From NCBI GenBank assembly GCA_041675005.1, contig JBAYUQ010000004.1, forward strand, positions 62,001-126,000: DNA of 64,000 nucleotides, read 5' to 3'. Shown here in pieces: positions 28,533-37,661 of the stretch. The translations under genes and the position numbers were made by a program. Each line of letters begins with the position of its first letter. The first letter of the stretch is position 1. This DNA is from PGYR01 sp041675005. Lineage in GTDB: Bacteria > Bacteroidota > Ignavibacteria > Kapaibacteriales > UBA2268. The notes beneath the pieces were generated by a model. It worked only from the letters and a program-made list of their open reading frames with translations. It searched no databases and was not told the DNA's origin.

Positions 28533-28930
28533 TAAAATAATTCACTAATTCTATCTATTTTCACGTCACTCTGAATGGAACGAAGTGAAATGCCTGTACT
28601 GAGCGAAGTCGAGGTGAAGAGTCTGCAAAGAAAAGAAGACTCTTCGGTCGTTGTTCTGCCAGCTCCTCTACCGCCATTTGCGGCTATAGTTCCTTGTATT
28701 GCCGTCGGTTTCAACAGACGGACAGTTTACGCATCACTTTCACCAATTTGTACGTTAATCCTATAGTTATTTCCTCTAAAATCTTTCCAATCAAATCAAC
28801 ATAAGGTATGTACTTTGTATTATTCCATGTTTGCTTCTAATATATTACAATGATTATTCATAATTATATATAACTTTTTAAAAATACTACTCGTAATGTA
28901 AACATCACTATTCTAAAGGTCTTCACAATT
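28533..28930. repeat. Gene-free region with dispersed repeat
   Basis: The first part holds a long copy of the dispersed element at 28564-28624 (CGTCACTCTGAATGGAACGA through GGTGAAGAGTCTG). The middle, 28630-28780, is unlike the flanks in base composition and could be a decayed gene end, with a short minus-strand frame reading ITIGLTYKLVKVMRKLSV. I cannot identify it. The last 130 bases are A/T-rich promoter sequence for creD. Confidence 0.5.
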
Positions 28931-30304
28931 ATGAGTTACAAAGATTTAAAATCAAGCGTTATGCTGAAATTATTCGTTATTATTATACTTGTCATAATAC
29001 TGATGATACCAACCACTCTAGTCCAATTTCTGATTACAGATAGAGAAAATATACAGAATGATGCTATTAATGAAGTTAGCACTAGTTGGAGTGAGGGACA
29101 AACTATAGTCGGACCTTATGTTACTATTCCATACCTTGAGCAAACAATAGTCGTCACAGACTCAACTAGAAAAATCATTCCTACTCTTAAAACTCTATTT
29201 GTATTGCCAAATAAACTCAATATATACGGTGAGCTAATCCCCGAAACTAGATATAGAGGTATATACGAAGTAGTAGTTTATGATTCGAAATTAAGTCTGA
29301 AAGGCAGTTTTGATAAGCTAGACTTTGAGGACTTAGGTATAAATGCAGAGTGGTTACAATTAGACCAAGCAAAGCTAAATGTCGGTATAAACGACCTAAA
29401 AGGAATTGAAAATCAAATAGAACTCAAGTGGAACGATAGCTTGTATAACTTTAACCCAAGCATAGTAAGTAAGTCTCCTGATGTTAACTCTGGTATTAAC
29501 TCCCCTGTTGATATTTCTTTAACCGATTCGACTGATTATAGCTTCGAGTTTGATCTAAATCTAAAAGGTAGTCAACATATATTTTTCACTCCCGTTGGTA
29601 AGACTACTGTCGCTAATTTGAAATCAAGTTGGGATACTCCAAGCTTTTCTGGAAAATTCCTTCCAGATACTAGAAATACTGATAATAATGGATTCACAGC
29701 GGATTGGAAGATACTCCACTTGAATAGAAATTATCCTCAAATGTGGTTGGACAATGATTATATAATGGACAACGAGACATTTGGTACAAATCTTATGCTC
29801 CCAGTAGATAATTATACTAAATCTGATAGAGTTATTAAGTATGCAATATTGTTTATTGTTCTTACCTTTCTAGCATTCTTCTTCGTGGAAGTAATGAATA
29901 AAGTCTATATTCACCCTATTCAATATCTACTAGTTGGTTTGTCTTTAGTCGTATTCTACGTCTTGCTGGTTTCATTCAGTGAACACTTATTGTTTAATTT
30001 GGCTTATTGGTTTGCAACAGTTTTAACATTGGTTTTGATTTCTGGATACACATGGGCTATTACCAAATCGAAAGCTGTGGGAGGTGTTATACTAGGAATA
30101 CTATCATTACTGTATCTATTCATTTTCACTATTATTCAATTAGAAGATTACTCATTGCTAATCGGTAGTATAGGAATGTTTGTTATACTCGCTTTTGTGA
30201 TGTACACTTCTCGAAAAATAGACTGGTACAAAGTTAAATTGGGTGATAATACAACTAAAGAAAAGAACAAGAATTATCCACCAAATGATGATAATTTAGT
30301 TTGA
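28931..30304 (+). CDS. creD: CreD-family inner-membrane protein
   Basis: 457 residues. One N-terminal membrane helix (MLKLFVIIILVIILMIPTTL) is followed by a large periplasmic domain containing GPYVTIPYLEQ, FVLPNKLNIYGELIPETRYRG and FFTPVGKTTVANLKSSWDTP, all typical of CreD. Five or six membrane helices close the protein (from about 300). CreD is an inner-membrane protein linked to envelope stress and colicin tolerance; its biochemical role is unknown. In enterobacteria it is controlled by CreBC; no such pair adjoins it here. A SIMPL-domain gene follows 42 bases on. Confidence 0.92.
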   Translation: MSYKDLKSSVMLKLFVIIILVIILMIPTTLVQFLITDRENIQNDAINEVSTSWSEGQTIVGPYVTIPYLEQTIVVTDSTRKIIPTLKTLFVLPNKLNIYGELIPETRYRGIYEVVVYDSKLSLKGSFDKLDFEDLGINAEWLQLDQAKLNVGINDLKGIENQIELKWNDSLYNFNPSIVSKSPDVNSGINSPVDISLTDSTDYSFEFDLNLKGSQHIFFTPVGKTTVANLKSSWDTPSFSGKFLPDTRNTDNNGFTADWKILHLNRNYPQMWLDNDYIMDNETFGTNLMLPVDNYTKSDRVIKYAILFIVLTFLAFFFVEVMNKVYIHPIQYLLVGLSLVVFYVLLVSFSEHLLFNLAYWFATVLTLVLISGYTWAITKSKAVGGVILGILSLLYLFIFTIIQLEDYSLLIGSIGMFVILAFVMYTSRKIDWYKVKLGDNTTKEKNKNYPPNDDNLV

Positions 30305-30346
30305 TATTATTATTTTGTAAAAAGAATCAATCTCTGAGAAAGAACA

Positions 30347-31108
30347 ATGGAAAATAAAAATATATCAAAAGGCGGTAATGCTGCGGGGTTAGGACTATTC
30401 CTAGCTGTCGGTATTATCATAGGTGCATGGCTTTTGGGTTGGCACTTCACCGAAGCGAAGAGAATAGACAATGCACACAGAAATTTGATTGAAGTTAAGG
30501 GTTATGCTCAGAAAGATATTGAGTCTGATTTGGGACAATGGATGTCTCTACTGAAGTCTAAATCTAATGATTTGACTTCGGCTTATACTATTATCAATGA
30601 TTATAAAGCAAGAACTATCAAGTATCTTAAAGATAATGGTATCGCTGATAAGGATATAAAACTAGGTGCTGTATATACACGAGAGATATATCGGCAAAAA
30701 GATAATGGATACGGCGAAACTAATCAGTTGGAAGGTTATGAGCTTACAATGAATATTTCATTCCAATCTAAGAACCTGGATAAAGTAGAAGAAATCTCAC
30801 AAAAGGCAACAGATTTGATTCAGCAAGGGGTAAACATCAGTTCGTTCGAACCGCAGTTCTTCTATACTAAAATAGAAGATTTGAAATTGGAAATGCTAGG
30901 TGAAGCAAGTAAGAATGCTTACGAAAGGGCAGAGAGATTAGCTGGCAATACTGACAGCGAAGTCGGAACTTTACAAAGTGCATCGCAGGGCGTATTCCAG
31001 ATAACTTCTAGAAACTCGACTGAAGTGTCTGATTACGGTAGCTTTGACACCCAATCAAGATTAAAAACAATAAAGGCAGTGATTACAGCGTCTTTTTCAG
31101 TAAAGTGA
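30347..31108 (+). CDS. SIMPL (DUF541) domain protein
   Basis: 253 residues: one N-terminal membrane anchor (LGLFLAVGIIIGAWLLGWHF), then a SIMPL domain over about 45-250 starting IEVKGYAQKDIESDLGQW, with LEGYELTMNISFQSKNLDKVEE in its middle and SRLKTIKAVITASFSVK at the end. The family is found in periplasmic and outer-membrane proteins of unknown role, some linked to oxidative stress. It is probably co-transcribed with creD. Confidence 0.88.
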   Translation: MENKNISKGGNAAGLGLFLAVGIIIGAWLLGWHFTEAKRIDNAHRNLIEVKGYAQKDIESDLGQWMSLLKSKSNDLTSAYTIINDYKARTIKYLKDNGIADKDIKLGAVYTREIYRQKDNGYGETNQLEGYELTMNISFQSKNLDKVEEISQKATDLIQQGVNISSFEPQFFYTKIEDLKLEMLGEASKNAYERAERLAGNTDSEVGTLQSASQGVFQITSRNSTEVSDYGSFDTQSRLKTIKAVITASFSVK

Positions 31109-31281
31109 TTTACTCTAAGTTCTTTGGTTTATAAAGATTATGAAATAGTCACTGTAATGTCATTGAAATGACAGAAAAATCACATTATTTTTAAAATTAC
31201 ATAAAATAAAAGTTAATATAGATGCGTCTATATATATGTACTGAGAAGTACAACCCCTATATTTCATAGGTCCTCCTGTTG

Positions 31282-31318
31282 AAACGCGCCCTGAACTTCG
31301 GTTTGGGGCGTTTTTTTT
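31282..31318 (+). terminator. Intrinsic terminator of creD operon or of a small RNA
   Basis: Stem AAACGCGCCC/GGGGCGTTT with one bulged G and a run of eight T. It lies 174 bases after the SIMPL stop and 43 before the kinase start, so it ends either a long 3' tail or an independent short transcript. Confidence 0.8.
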
Positions 31319-31360
31319 GATATATGTGTTAGTTATTGTTTAATTCCATAAATTGCAAAT

Positions 31361-32596
31361 ATGGTAGAAAAAATGAATAATACAACTGTACTATCACATA
31401 TTATGGATTTCCATCCCAATTTGATAGTATTTGCTTTAGATGATAATTACAATTACATCTCTTTCAATCAATTACACAGTAATATAATGAAGAATATATG
31501 GGGTGTTGATATTGAGTTGAATAATTCAATCATAGACTATATACAAATTGATTCTGATAAAGAAAAAGCAAGAAAGAACTTTGATCGTGCCTTAGCCGGA
31601 GAGAGCTTTACAACAGTAGAGCAATACGGTGAAAAAAACTTAGAGAGAGCCTTTTTTAAAGATACTTATTACCCATTGAAAGATGAAAACAACCAAATTT
31701 ATGGGCTGGGTGTAATGGTTGAAGATGTAACTCTAAGCCACTCTAATAAGGAAGAATTAAGTCTAATAATCAGACAACTAGAAGAGCAAGTAGATAAAAG
31801 AACACTAGAGTTAGAAAAAATAAATAGTGATCTCCAAGAAGAAAATGCTAAAAGAATAGAATCACAAAAAGAACTAATTATAGTAAAATCTCAGATTGAA
31901 AAAGCGTTAGCAAATGAGATGGAGCTAAATAAATTGAAAACGAAATTCATAGCTATGGTATCACACGAATTTCGAACCCCTTTGACTATTATCCAATCTG
32001 CTACCTTCCTACTCGAAAAATCTTATGAGAGAAGTGATGAAGAGAAATTCTTCAAGAATTTGGATAAAATTTCCAAATCAATAGATACTATGACTGCTCT
32101 AATGGAGAATGTTCTAAATATAGGCAAACTAGAGCATGGAGAAATAAAGGCATCTAAAAAGGTATTTGATATTCGCAGTGAAGTAAAGAATCTAGTTGAA
32201 TCAAATAAAGCATATAGCAAAGTTGTTAAGATGAGATTACCCGAAGAAACGGTATTTGTAGAATCAGATAAAGTTCTTTGTACACAAATTGTAAATAATC
32301 TACTCTCTAATGCGATAAAGTACTCCGGTGAAAAACCAAAGATAAAGCTATCCTTGGTCGCCGACGGTTATAATTGTACAATAACAGTAAGAGATAAGGG
32401 CATAGGAATAGCAAAAGAAAATATCAACAACCTAACGGAAGCTTTTAAGAGAGAGGATAAAATCTCTAGCTTAGTCCAAGGTACGGGACTCGGGCTATCT
32501 ATTATCAAGCATAATCTGGATTTACTGGGCGGTACTATGAACATAGACAGTGAATTGGACGTAGGAACAAAAGTAACAATAACAATACCTAGATAA
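31361..32596 (+). CDS. PAS-domain sensor histidine kinase
   Basis: 411 residues, no membrane segment, so probably cytoplasmic. A PAS domain spans about 12-125 (FDRALAGESFTTVEQYG, then YYPLKDENNQIYGLGVMVEDV). A coiled coil (130-195) leads to the HisKA domain with His202 in MVSHEFRTPLTI. The HATPase domain has NNLLSNAIKYS (N box), DKGIGIAKENI (G1) and GTGLGLSI (G2). There is no receiver domain and no adjacent regulator. Its stop overlaps the paaY start as TAATG, an odd pairing of a sensor and a metabolic gene. A second possible ATG lies at 31373. Confidence 0.93.
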   Translation: MVEKMNNTTVLSHIMDFHPNLIVFALDDNYNYISFNQLHSNIMKNIWGVDIELNNSIIDYIQIDSDKEKARKNFDRALAGESFTTVEQYGEKNLERAFFKDTYYPLKDENNQIYGLGVMVEDVTLSHSNKEELSLIIRQLEEQVDKRTLELEKINSDLQEENAKRIESQKELIIVKSQIEKALANEMELNKLKTKFIAMVSHEFRTPLTIIQSATFLLEKSYERSDEEKFFKNLDKISKSIDTMTALMENVLNIGKLEHGEIKASKKVFDIRSEVKNLVESNKAYSKVVKMRLPEETVFVESDKVLCTQIVNNLLSNAIKYSGEKPKIKLSLVADGYNCTITVRDKGIGIAKENINNLTEAFKREDKISSLVQGTGLGLSIIKHNLDLLGGTMNIDSELDVGTKVTITIPR

Positions 32597-33198
32597 TGGC
32601 AAATATTTTTGAATTTGATGGTTTCATACCAGTTATAGATGAGTCTGCTTACATCCACCCGAACGCAACGGTCACAGGCAATGTAATAATAGGCAAGGAT
32701 GTATATATTGGGCCCGGTGCTGCTATTCGTGGCGATTGGGGTGGTATAATAATAGAAGATGGTTGTAACGTGCAAGAGAACTGCACTATACACATGTTTC
32801 CCGGTGTTACAGTATTGCTGAAAGAGTCTGCCCACATAGGTCATGGAGCTATAATCCATGGTGGTGAAATCGGCCGAAATACACTAGTCGGTATGAATGC
32901 TGTAGTAATGGATAATGCGAAGGTAGGTGATGGCTGTATAGTTGGAGCATTGTGCTTCGTGCCAGCAGATATGGTAATACCAGATAGAAAAGTAGTAGTT
33001 GGCAATCCAGCTAAAATTGTTAAAGATGTATCTGACCAAATGTTAGATTGGAAAACTGAAGGCACAAAGCTATATCAGCAATTACCTAGTGAATTGCGAG
33101 CTACACTAAAGCCATGCGAACCACTCAGAGAAGTGCCCCCAAACAGAAAATCACAAGAAAACAAGTATAAGACTTGGAATGAAAATAAAAAAGAATAA
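32596..33198 (+). CDS. paaY: PaaY-like left-handed beta-helix thioesterase/gamma-carbonic anhydrase family
   Basis: 200 residues. Hexapeptide repeats form a left-handed beta-helix (NATVTGNVIIGKDVYIGPGA, IRGDWGGIIIEDGCNVQENC). Zinc-ligand histidines occur in CTIHMFPG and in HIGHGAIIHGG, as in gamma-carbonic anhydrases. The C-terminal extension WKTEGTKLYQQLPSELRATL and CEPLREVPPNRK is specific to PaaY rather than to the shorter YrdA/CaiE relatives. PaaY is a thioesterase that rescues CoA from a toxic oxepin-derived product of phenylacetate breakdown. The start overlaps the kinase stop (TAATG); the rhomboid gene begins 4 bases after it. Confidence 0.87.
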   Translation: MANIFEFDGFIPVIDESAYIHPNATVTGNVIIGKDVYIGPGAAIRGDWGGIIIEDGCNVQENCTIHMFPGVTVLLKESAHIGHGAIIHGGEIGRNTLVGMNAVVMDNAKVGDGCIVGALCFVPADMVIPDRKVVVGNPAKIVKDVSDQMLDWKTEGTKLYQQLPSELRATLKPCEPLREVPPNRKSQENKYKTWNENKKE

Positions 33199-33201
33199 AC
33201 T

Positions 33202-33807
33202 ATGGATTTAAGTCTAACCCCATACTCAACATCAGTATTCGTTGTAACTATATTACTTTCACTTTTCGTAATGTATAGAAAGCAATCTCTATATAATAAG
33301 TTGATGCTCATACCTATAGCAATCAATGAAAACAAAGAATGGTATAGATTCATATCGAGTGGTTTCATCCATGCTGATTTGTTCCATCTAGGATTCAACA
33401 TGATGACCTTCTACTTCTTTGCTTTCAAATATGAGAGCTATGTAGGTGGTCTCCAATTTCTGATTATCTATATTGGTTCTATGATACTAGCGGATATACC
33501 CACGTATCTCAAAAATAAAAATAACCCTAGATATGCTGCTTTGGGAGCATCGGGGGCTATATCTGGATTGCTATTCAGCTATATATTATATGACCCAGAG
33601 ATGAGTTTATACCTTATGTTTTTCCCAATACCTATACCTGCTCCTATTTTTGCGGTACTGTATCTAGTCTATTGCTGGTATGCCGATAAGAAATCACAAG
33701 ATAATATAAACCACAATGCCCATTTATGGGGGGCTATTGCAGGTTTAGTGATTACAGCTTTGATTGATTTCTCAGTTTTTCGTGGGTTTTTTCAGTATTT
33801 GTTTTAA
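33202..33807 (+). CDS. Rhomboid-family intramembrane serine protease
   Basis: 201 residues with six hydrophobic segments. The catalytic pair is Ser117 in the GASGAISG motif and His174 in HNAHLWGAIAG. HADLFHLGFNMMTFYFF is the conserved helix with HxxxN. The protease cleaves membrane-spanning segments of other proteins in the inner membrane. It is the shortest, catalytic-core type without extra domains. It follows paaY by three bases, so kinase, paaY and rhomboid make one operon. Confidence 0.93.
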   Translation: MDLSLTPYSTSVFVVTILLSLFVMYRKQSLYNKLMLIPIAINENKEWYRFISSGFIHADLFHLGFNMMTFYFFAFKYESYVGGLQFLIIYIGSMILADIPTYLKNKNNPRYAALGASGAISGLLFSYILYDPEMSLYLMFFPIPIPAPIFAVLYLVYCWYADKKSQDNINHNAHLWGAIAGLVITALIDFSVFRGFFQYLF

Positions 33808-34080
33808 TCGAATGAATAAAAAACTATTTCAGAGAGAGGATAGTAGAGACGTAATGATTACGTCTCCAAATGCCCCAAAGTCTCTGAAATCACGTCACTC
33901 AGAGGAAGCAAAGCGACCGAAGAAGTCCAGGCAAAAAGTCATTACTTAAAAGCCAAAGTGTGGCTGAATATCTGTTGCCAACTCCGCTGGGGCATAGAAA
34001 CTAGATTAACAGGATTAGTTCTCATTCCCCACTTGCCACAAAAAGAAATTATTCGTAATTTGAAGTAAATAGAAGAATCA
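33808..34080. repeat. Cluster of three kinds of short repeats
   Basis: Three elements lie in tandem. First is a perfect 21-base palindrome at 33846-33866 (GAGACGTAAT-G-ATTACGTCTC). Second is a CGTCACTCAGAG...GAAGTCCAGG element at 33893-33931. Third, at 33952-33979, is a short palindrome (GCCAAAGTGTGGC) followed by TGAATATCTGTTGCC. No coding frame is supported. A second CGCTGGGGC sequence is at 33985-33993. Confidence 0.65.
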
Positions 34081-34665
34081 ATGAAAAAAATTATACTCAT
34101 ATTACTTGCGACTATCCTCACTTCTTGTGCCTCGGATTATTATGCTCTGAATAAATTTCGGAATATTGCATTACCTACATTGATAGGTTATAGAGGCGAG
34201 AACCCTCTTAGTGTTAGTTTGATAGCAGATGATGCATTGCTAATAGAAGAAAACTCATCAACTGCAATACGGGAATATTATGTAACGCAATACGACAAAT
34301 CTTTTATTCTAAAGAAAATAAAGGGTGATTACCTTAAGCTAACAGAGAGAACATCTCCACTTGAGAAAGACACTTCCATTGGATTGAAGTTCATTTTCAC
34401 AGAAAAAGGTGCTAGTGTATATGAAAATAATAGATTAATTGGCTCCAATTCTAATATACTATTACGTAATAATGAAAAACATATCTTCAAAATCACACAA
34501 GATGGCGATTATACTACATTCATTGTAGATTGTGATACATTATCTAAACACAAAACCTCAATCCCCGCTTCAGAGTACACTTTGTTCCAAACTGGAGCAG
34601 GTACAGAAGTCGAAATATATAGTTTCGATGTAGTCGATATGAACGAAACTTCAATATTTTGGTAA
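34081..34665 (+). CDS. Hypothetical lipoprotein
   Basis: 194 residues starting MKKIILILLATILTSCASDY with lipobox LTSC. The mature domain is strand-rich (SIGLKFIFTEKGASVYENN, TYTLFQTGAGTEVEIYSFDV), reminiscent of a concanavalin-like sandwich, but no family can be named. It is followed by the flagellin promoter and is unlikely to be part of the flagellar operon. Confidence 0.65.
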   Translation: MKKIILILLATILTSCASDYYALNKFRNIALPTLIGYRGENPLSVSLIADDALLIEENSSTAIREYYVTQYDKSFILKKIKGDYLKLTERTSPLEKDTSIGLKFIFTEKGASVYENNRLIGSNSNILLRNNEKHIFKITQDGDYTTFIVDCDTLSKHKTSIPASEYTLFQTGAGTEVEIYSFDVVDMNETSIFW

Positions 34666-34681
34666 AAATGTGGAAAAAAAC

Positions 34682-34708
34682 TAAAGTATTCTAAACTAGC
34701 TCCGATAA
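34682..34708 (+). promoter_or_regulatory. Sigma-28 (FliA) promoter of flagellin
   Basis: TAAAGTAT, an 11-base spacer and TCCGATAA match the flagellar sigma-28 consensus (TAAAGTTT-N11-GCCGATAA) with one mismatch in each box and exact spacing. It lies 78 bases upstream of the flagellin ATG. Confidence 0.85.
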
Positions 34709-34786
34709 TTGATTTTGATAGGAAAATTTTATTATAAAATGGCAGGATGCCCTCACATTATTAATTAATTACACACGGAGGTAGTA

Positions 34787-35719
34787 ATGCCATCATCAAT
34801 AGCATCAGGCGGAAGAATAAGAACTAATATTCCCGCACTAAACGCGTACAATTCACTACAATCATCTAATAGAGCAATTGCGAAATCGCAATTACGTCTA
34901 TCAACTGGTAAAAGAATCAACGCAGCATCGGACGACGTCGCTGGTTATATCACGTCACGTTCACTAAATTCTAGAAACGTTTCATTAAAAGCTGCACTTA
35001 ACGCAGTTGGCGAAGCGAAAAACGTTACTTCTATGTCGCAAGACGCATTAGATAACATCACTAACCTACTAACTCAAATCAAAGATGCAGCTTCTCAAGC
35101 TTCTTCTGGCGCTTTGGGTACAGATGAAAAAGTAGCTCTTGCAAAAGCAGCATACAGATTATCTGAGCAAATCCAAACTGTTGTTGACTCTACTGTATTC
35201 GGTGGTCAAGAATTGTTAAATGGTGCGTTCTCAGGTGATTTCGTAATCGGTGTTGGTGAGAGTAACTCTTTAATCACTATCGAAGTTGATTTATCATCTA
35301 CTAACTCTACTAACTTCAATACTAGTAACAACTTCGAACTTAATAGCGATACAGCTGCTAATTTCGGTGGTATCACAGGTCTTAACCTTGCAAGTTTAGA
35401 TTCAGTATCTGATTCTGATTTAGGTATGTTTAGTGCTGCAAATATCTCTACTACTCTTACAAGTTTATCTAATGCATTGGATAACGTAAGTAAAGTAGCA
35501 TCATTTGTCGGTGGTCTAGAAGCTAGATTGAACTCGCAAGAAGATTTGTTAACTTCACAGATAACAAACTACAAATCTGCGATTTCAAGAATAGAAGATG
35601 TTGATGTTGCTGAAGAGCAATTGGATTTGGTTAAAAACCAATTCTTGCAACAAACTTCAATTATTTCTTTATCTCAAGCAAATCAAAATCCTCAAACTTA
35701 TTTACAGTTATTTGGATAA
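34787..35719 (+). CDS. fliC: Flagellin
   Basis: 310 residues, short for a flagellin, so the variable outer domain is minimal. The N-terminal D0/D1 part is classic (NIPALNAYNSLQSSNRAIAK, then RLSTGKRINAASDDVAGY). The C-terminal part matches too (NYKSAISRIEDVDVAEEQ, then QFLQQTSIISLSQANQNP and the end LQLFG). Flagellin is exported by the flagellar type III apparatus and builds the filament. A strong ribosome site (GGAGG at 34777-34781) and a sigma-28 promoter precede it. Codon usage is regular, as for a highly expressed gene. Confidence 0.97.
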   Translation: MPSSIASGGRIRTNIPALNAYNSLQSSNRAIAKSQLRLSTGKRINAASDDVAGYITSRSLNSRNVSLKAALNAVGEAKNVTSMSQDALDNITNLLTQIKDAASQASSGALGTDEKVALAKAAYRLSEQIQTVVDSTVFGGQELLNGAFSGDFVIGVGESNSLITIEVDLSSTNSTNFNTSNNFELNSDTAANFGGITGLNLASLDSVSDSDLGMFSAANISTTLTSLSNALDNVSKVASFVGGLEARLNSQEDLLTSQITNYKSAISRIEDVDVAEEQLDLVKNQFLQQTSIISLSQANQNPQTYLQLFG

Positions 35720-35763
35720 GATTTTTAGCTGAGCTAAATGCAATAATTATTATTATAAACTTG

Positions 35764-35794
35764 GAAGACGGCTCGATTTTTGCGGCCGTCTTTC
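35764..35794 (+). terminator. Hairpin after flagellin, weak intrinsic terminator
   Basis: Stem AAGACGGC/GCCGTCTT with a 12-base loop and only a short T stretch. It probably reduces rather than abolishes read-through into fliS. Confidence 0.65.
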
Positions 35795-35833
35795 ATAGTT
35801 AAAAACTAAAAAGTCAAGGAAGATAATATAGTA

Positions 35834-36190
35834 ATGAATACTCAAGTTCAAAAATTAGCGGCTAGCAAAGCTTATGGTACTGGTAAAGGGAAGAAAGTCC
35901 CTTCTTACGTAGAGCAAGAGGTTCTCTCTTGGAGTAAAGAAAAGCTAATACTAAAAATGTACGATCTTTTCTTAGTAAGTAATAAAAGAAAAGATATCGA
36001 GAAAATGAGCAAGGTTCTAATAGAACTAATGGGTGCTCTAAACTTCGATTATGGCGAAACATCGACAAGATTGTACAGATTGTACGAATATTGTCAAAGA
36101 TGTATATACCAAAAGAAATATGACGAAGCATACAAAATAATAAAAGAATTGCGTGATACATGGGCTTTGGCCTTTAAATTAGAAAACTAG
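35834..36190 (+). CDS. fliS: Flagellin chaperone FliS
   Basis: 118 residues, all helical. EVLSWSKEKLILKMYDLFLV corresponds to the conserved region of FliS that starts the helical bundle, and ELMGALNFDYGETSTRLYRL and EYCQRCIYQKKYDEAY match the later helices. FliS binds the flagellin C-terminus in the cytoplasm to stop early polymerisation. It sits between fliC and fliD, the usual place. The basic N-terminal 25 residues are longer than in most FliS. Confidence 0.85.
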   Translation: MNTQVQKLAASKAYGTGKGKKVPSYVEQEVLSWSKEKLILKMYDLFLVSNKRKDIEKMSKVLIELMGALNFDYGETSTRLYRLYEYCQRCIYQKKYDEAYKIIKELRDTWALAFKLEN

Positions 36191-36198
36191 GTTTTATT

Positions 36199-37620
36199 AT
36201 GAGTGATTTAAATAGTCTTTTAAGTGGTGGGAATCAGTCGCAAACTGACTTGTTAGTTGAGTCATACATGCAAACCCAGCAACCAAAGTTGAATAGAATT
36301 CAGGAAAAGAAAACTCAGGTAGAAGCTAAAAATTCTTTCTATACCGCTCTGAATACTAGAGTGAATGCATTAGTTACGCAAATTGATACTTTTCAAGCGA
36401 ATGATTTTGATAAGAAATTTGGTGTCAAGAAAGTTGCCTCAACTGGAGCTGACTACGTAACAGCTACTGCAGACGGAGATGCTAGTATAGGCACGAATAC
36501 TGTCAAAGTAAATAGGTTGGCAAGTTCTGATTCTTTAGTTTCTAGTAGAGTAAATTCGGCTGATGATTTTGGCAGTTTTAGTGGTACATTCGAGTTTACA
36601 GTTGAAGTCAATGGGGATAGCCGTACTTTGAGTGTTGAGTTAGATGACTCTGAGACATATCAACAAGCTATGCAGAAAATAGCCGACGCTGTCAACGCAG
36701 AAGATGATTTCAAACTCTCTGCTTCAGTTGTAAAAGATACTAGTTCAACAGCTAGATTATCTTTTAATACTTCTGAACTAGGTGAGGATAATAAAATTAT
36801 TTTTTCTAATGGTGCTGGTAACTTACTCTCCAATATTGGATTCGACGAAGGTGTACTTAATCCTAATAGTACAACAAGAGTTGCGTTCGACGCTACAAAT
36901 GCTGGTTATCGAAAGGCAGAAGTGAGTGATTTAAATTCTGAATCTGAAGTAAATGGGATTACCGTTATTAGGTCAACTAATAATCTAGAAGATGTAATAA
37001 ATGGATTCAAATTTACTTTAAATAAAGTACACGATTCTGGGGATGAAGCAGAGACACTTAGTACTGATATCGATGTTGATGGAGTAGCTAATTTGCTGCA
37101 ACCTTTACTAGATGCTTATAATAGTGCTTTGGCTTTAGTAAATAATAATAAGTCAATCCGTAGAGGAGACCCAAGTGCTAATAGCTTATACAGCTCACTA
37201 CGCGCGTTACCTTCTACTAGAGTTAATGGTATAGATTCTGGCAATCCCGAATATCTAACTGTAATTGGGATAAAGCCTGATTCTGCTGGTAATTTGAAAA
37301 TTACAGACAAAGAAGCTCTTAAGGAATTTTTGGAAGATGATCCTCAAAAGATTGCAGATATATTTAATAAACCAGATGGATTTATATCTAAAATAGAGAA
37401 TATAGTTTCTTCACTAAAAGGTGATACAGGTATTATCAAAAGTAAAAAACAAGCATTTGTACAACAGATAGAAAGTTACGACAAACGCTACGATGAACTA
37501 AAACTTAGAATAGATTCACAAGCAAACAATTTAAGAAAACAATATGAAGATATATTGAGAACTAGCTTAACTGCGCAGGCCCAATATGGATCATTCTCAC
37601 AATTTTCATCTGGCTATTAG
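36199..37620 (+). CDS. fliD: Flagellar cap protein FliD (hook-associated protein 2)
   Basis: 473 residues. The N-terminal FliD domain (about 15-115) has LVESYMQTQQPKLNRIQEKK and GADYVTATADGDASIGTNTV. The C-terminal FliD domain (about 240-460) has GITVIRSTNNLEDVINGFKF, YNSALALVNNNKSIRRGDPS and IDSGNPEYLTVIGIKPDSAG, ending in a coiled coil. The protein caps the filament tip and guides flagellin folding. It starts 8 bases after fliS. Confidence 0.95.
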   Translation: MSDLNSLLSGGNQSQTDLLVESYMQTQQPKLNRIQEKKTQVEAKNSFYTALNTRVNALVTQIDTFQANDFDKKFGVKKVASTGADYVTATADGDASIGTNTVKVNRLASSDSLVSSRVNSADDFGSFSGTFEFTVEVNGDSRTLSVELDDSETYQQAMQKIADAVNAEDDFKLSASVVKDTSSTARLSFNTSELGEDNKIIFSNGAGNLLSNIGFDEGVLNPNSTTRVAFDATNAGYRKAEVSDLNSESEVNGITVIRSTNNLEDVINGFKFTLNKVHDSGDEAETLSTDIDVDGVANLLQPLLDAYNSALALVNNNKSIRRGDPSANSLYSSLRALPSTRVNGIDSGNPEYLTVIGIKPDSAGNLKITDKEALKEFLEDDPQKIADIFNKPDGFISKIENIVSSLKGDTGIIKSKKQAFVQQIESYDKRYDELKLRIDSQANNLRKQYEDILRTSLTAQAQYGSFSQFSSGY

Positions 37621-37661
37621 CCCCTGAGAATTATAATCTTTAATCGCACTGAGGTATTATT

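Noticed and set aside
28451..28766. Open frames on both strands over the 28.5 kb gap
   Set aside because: They run over the dispersed repeat at 28564 and lack ribosome sites or recognisable sequence.
33764..33949. Short plus-strand frame after the rhomboid gene
   Set aside because: It overlaps the rhomboid end and reads through two dispersed repeats; its basic, low-complexity product looks artefactual.
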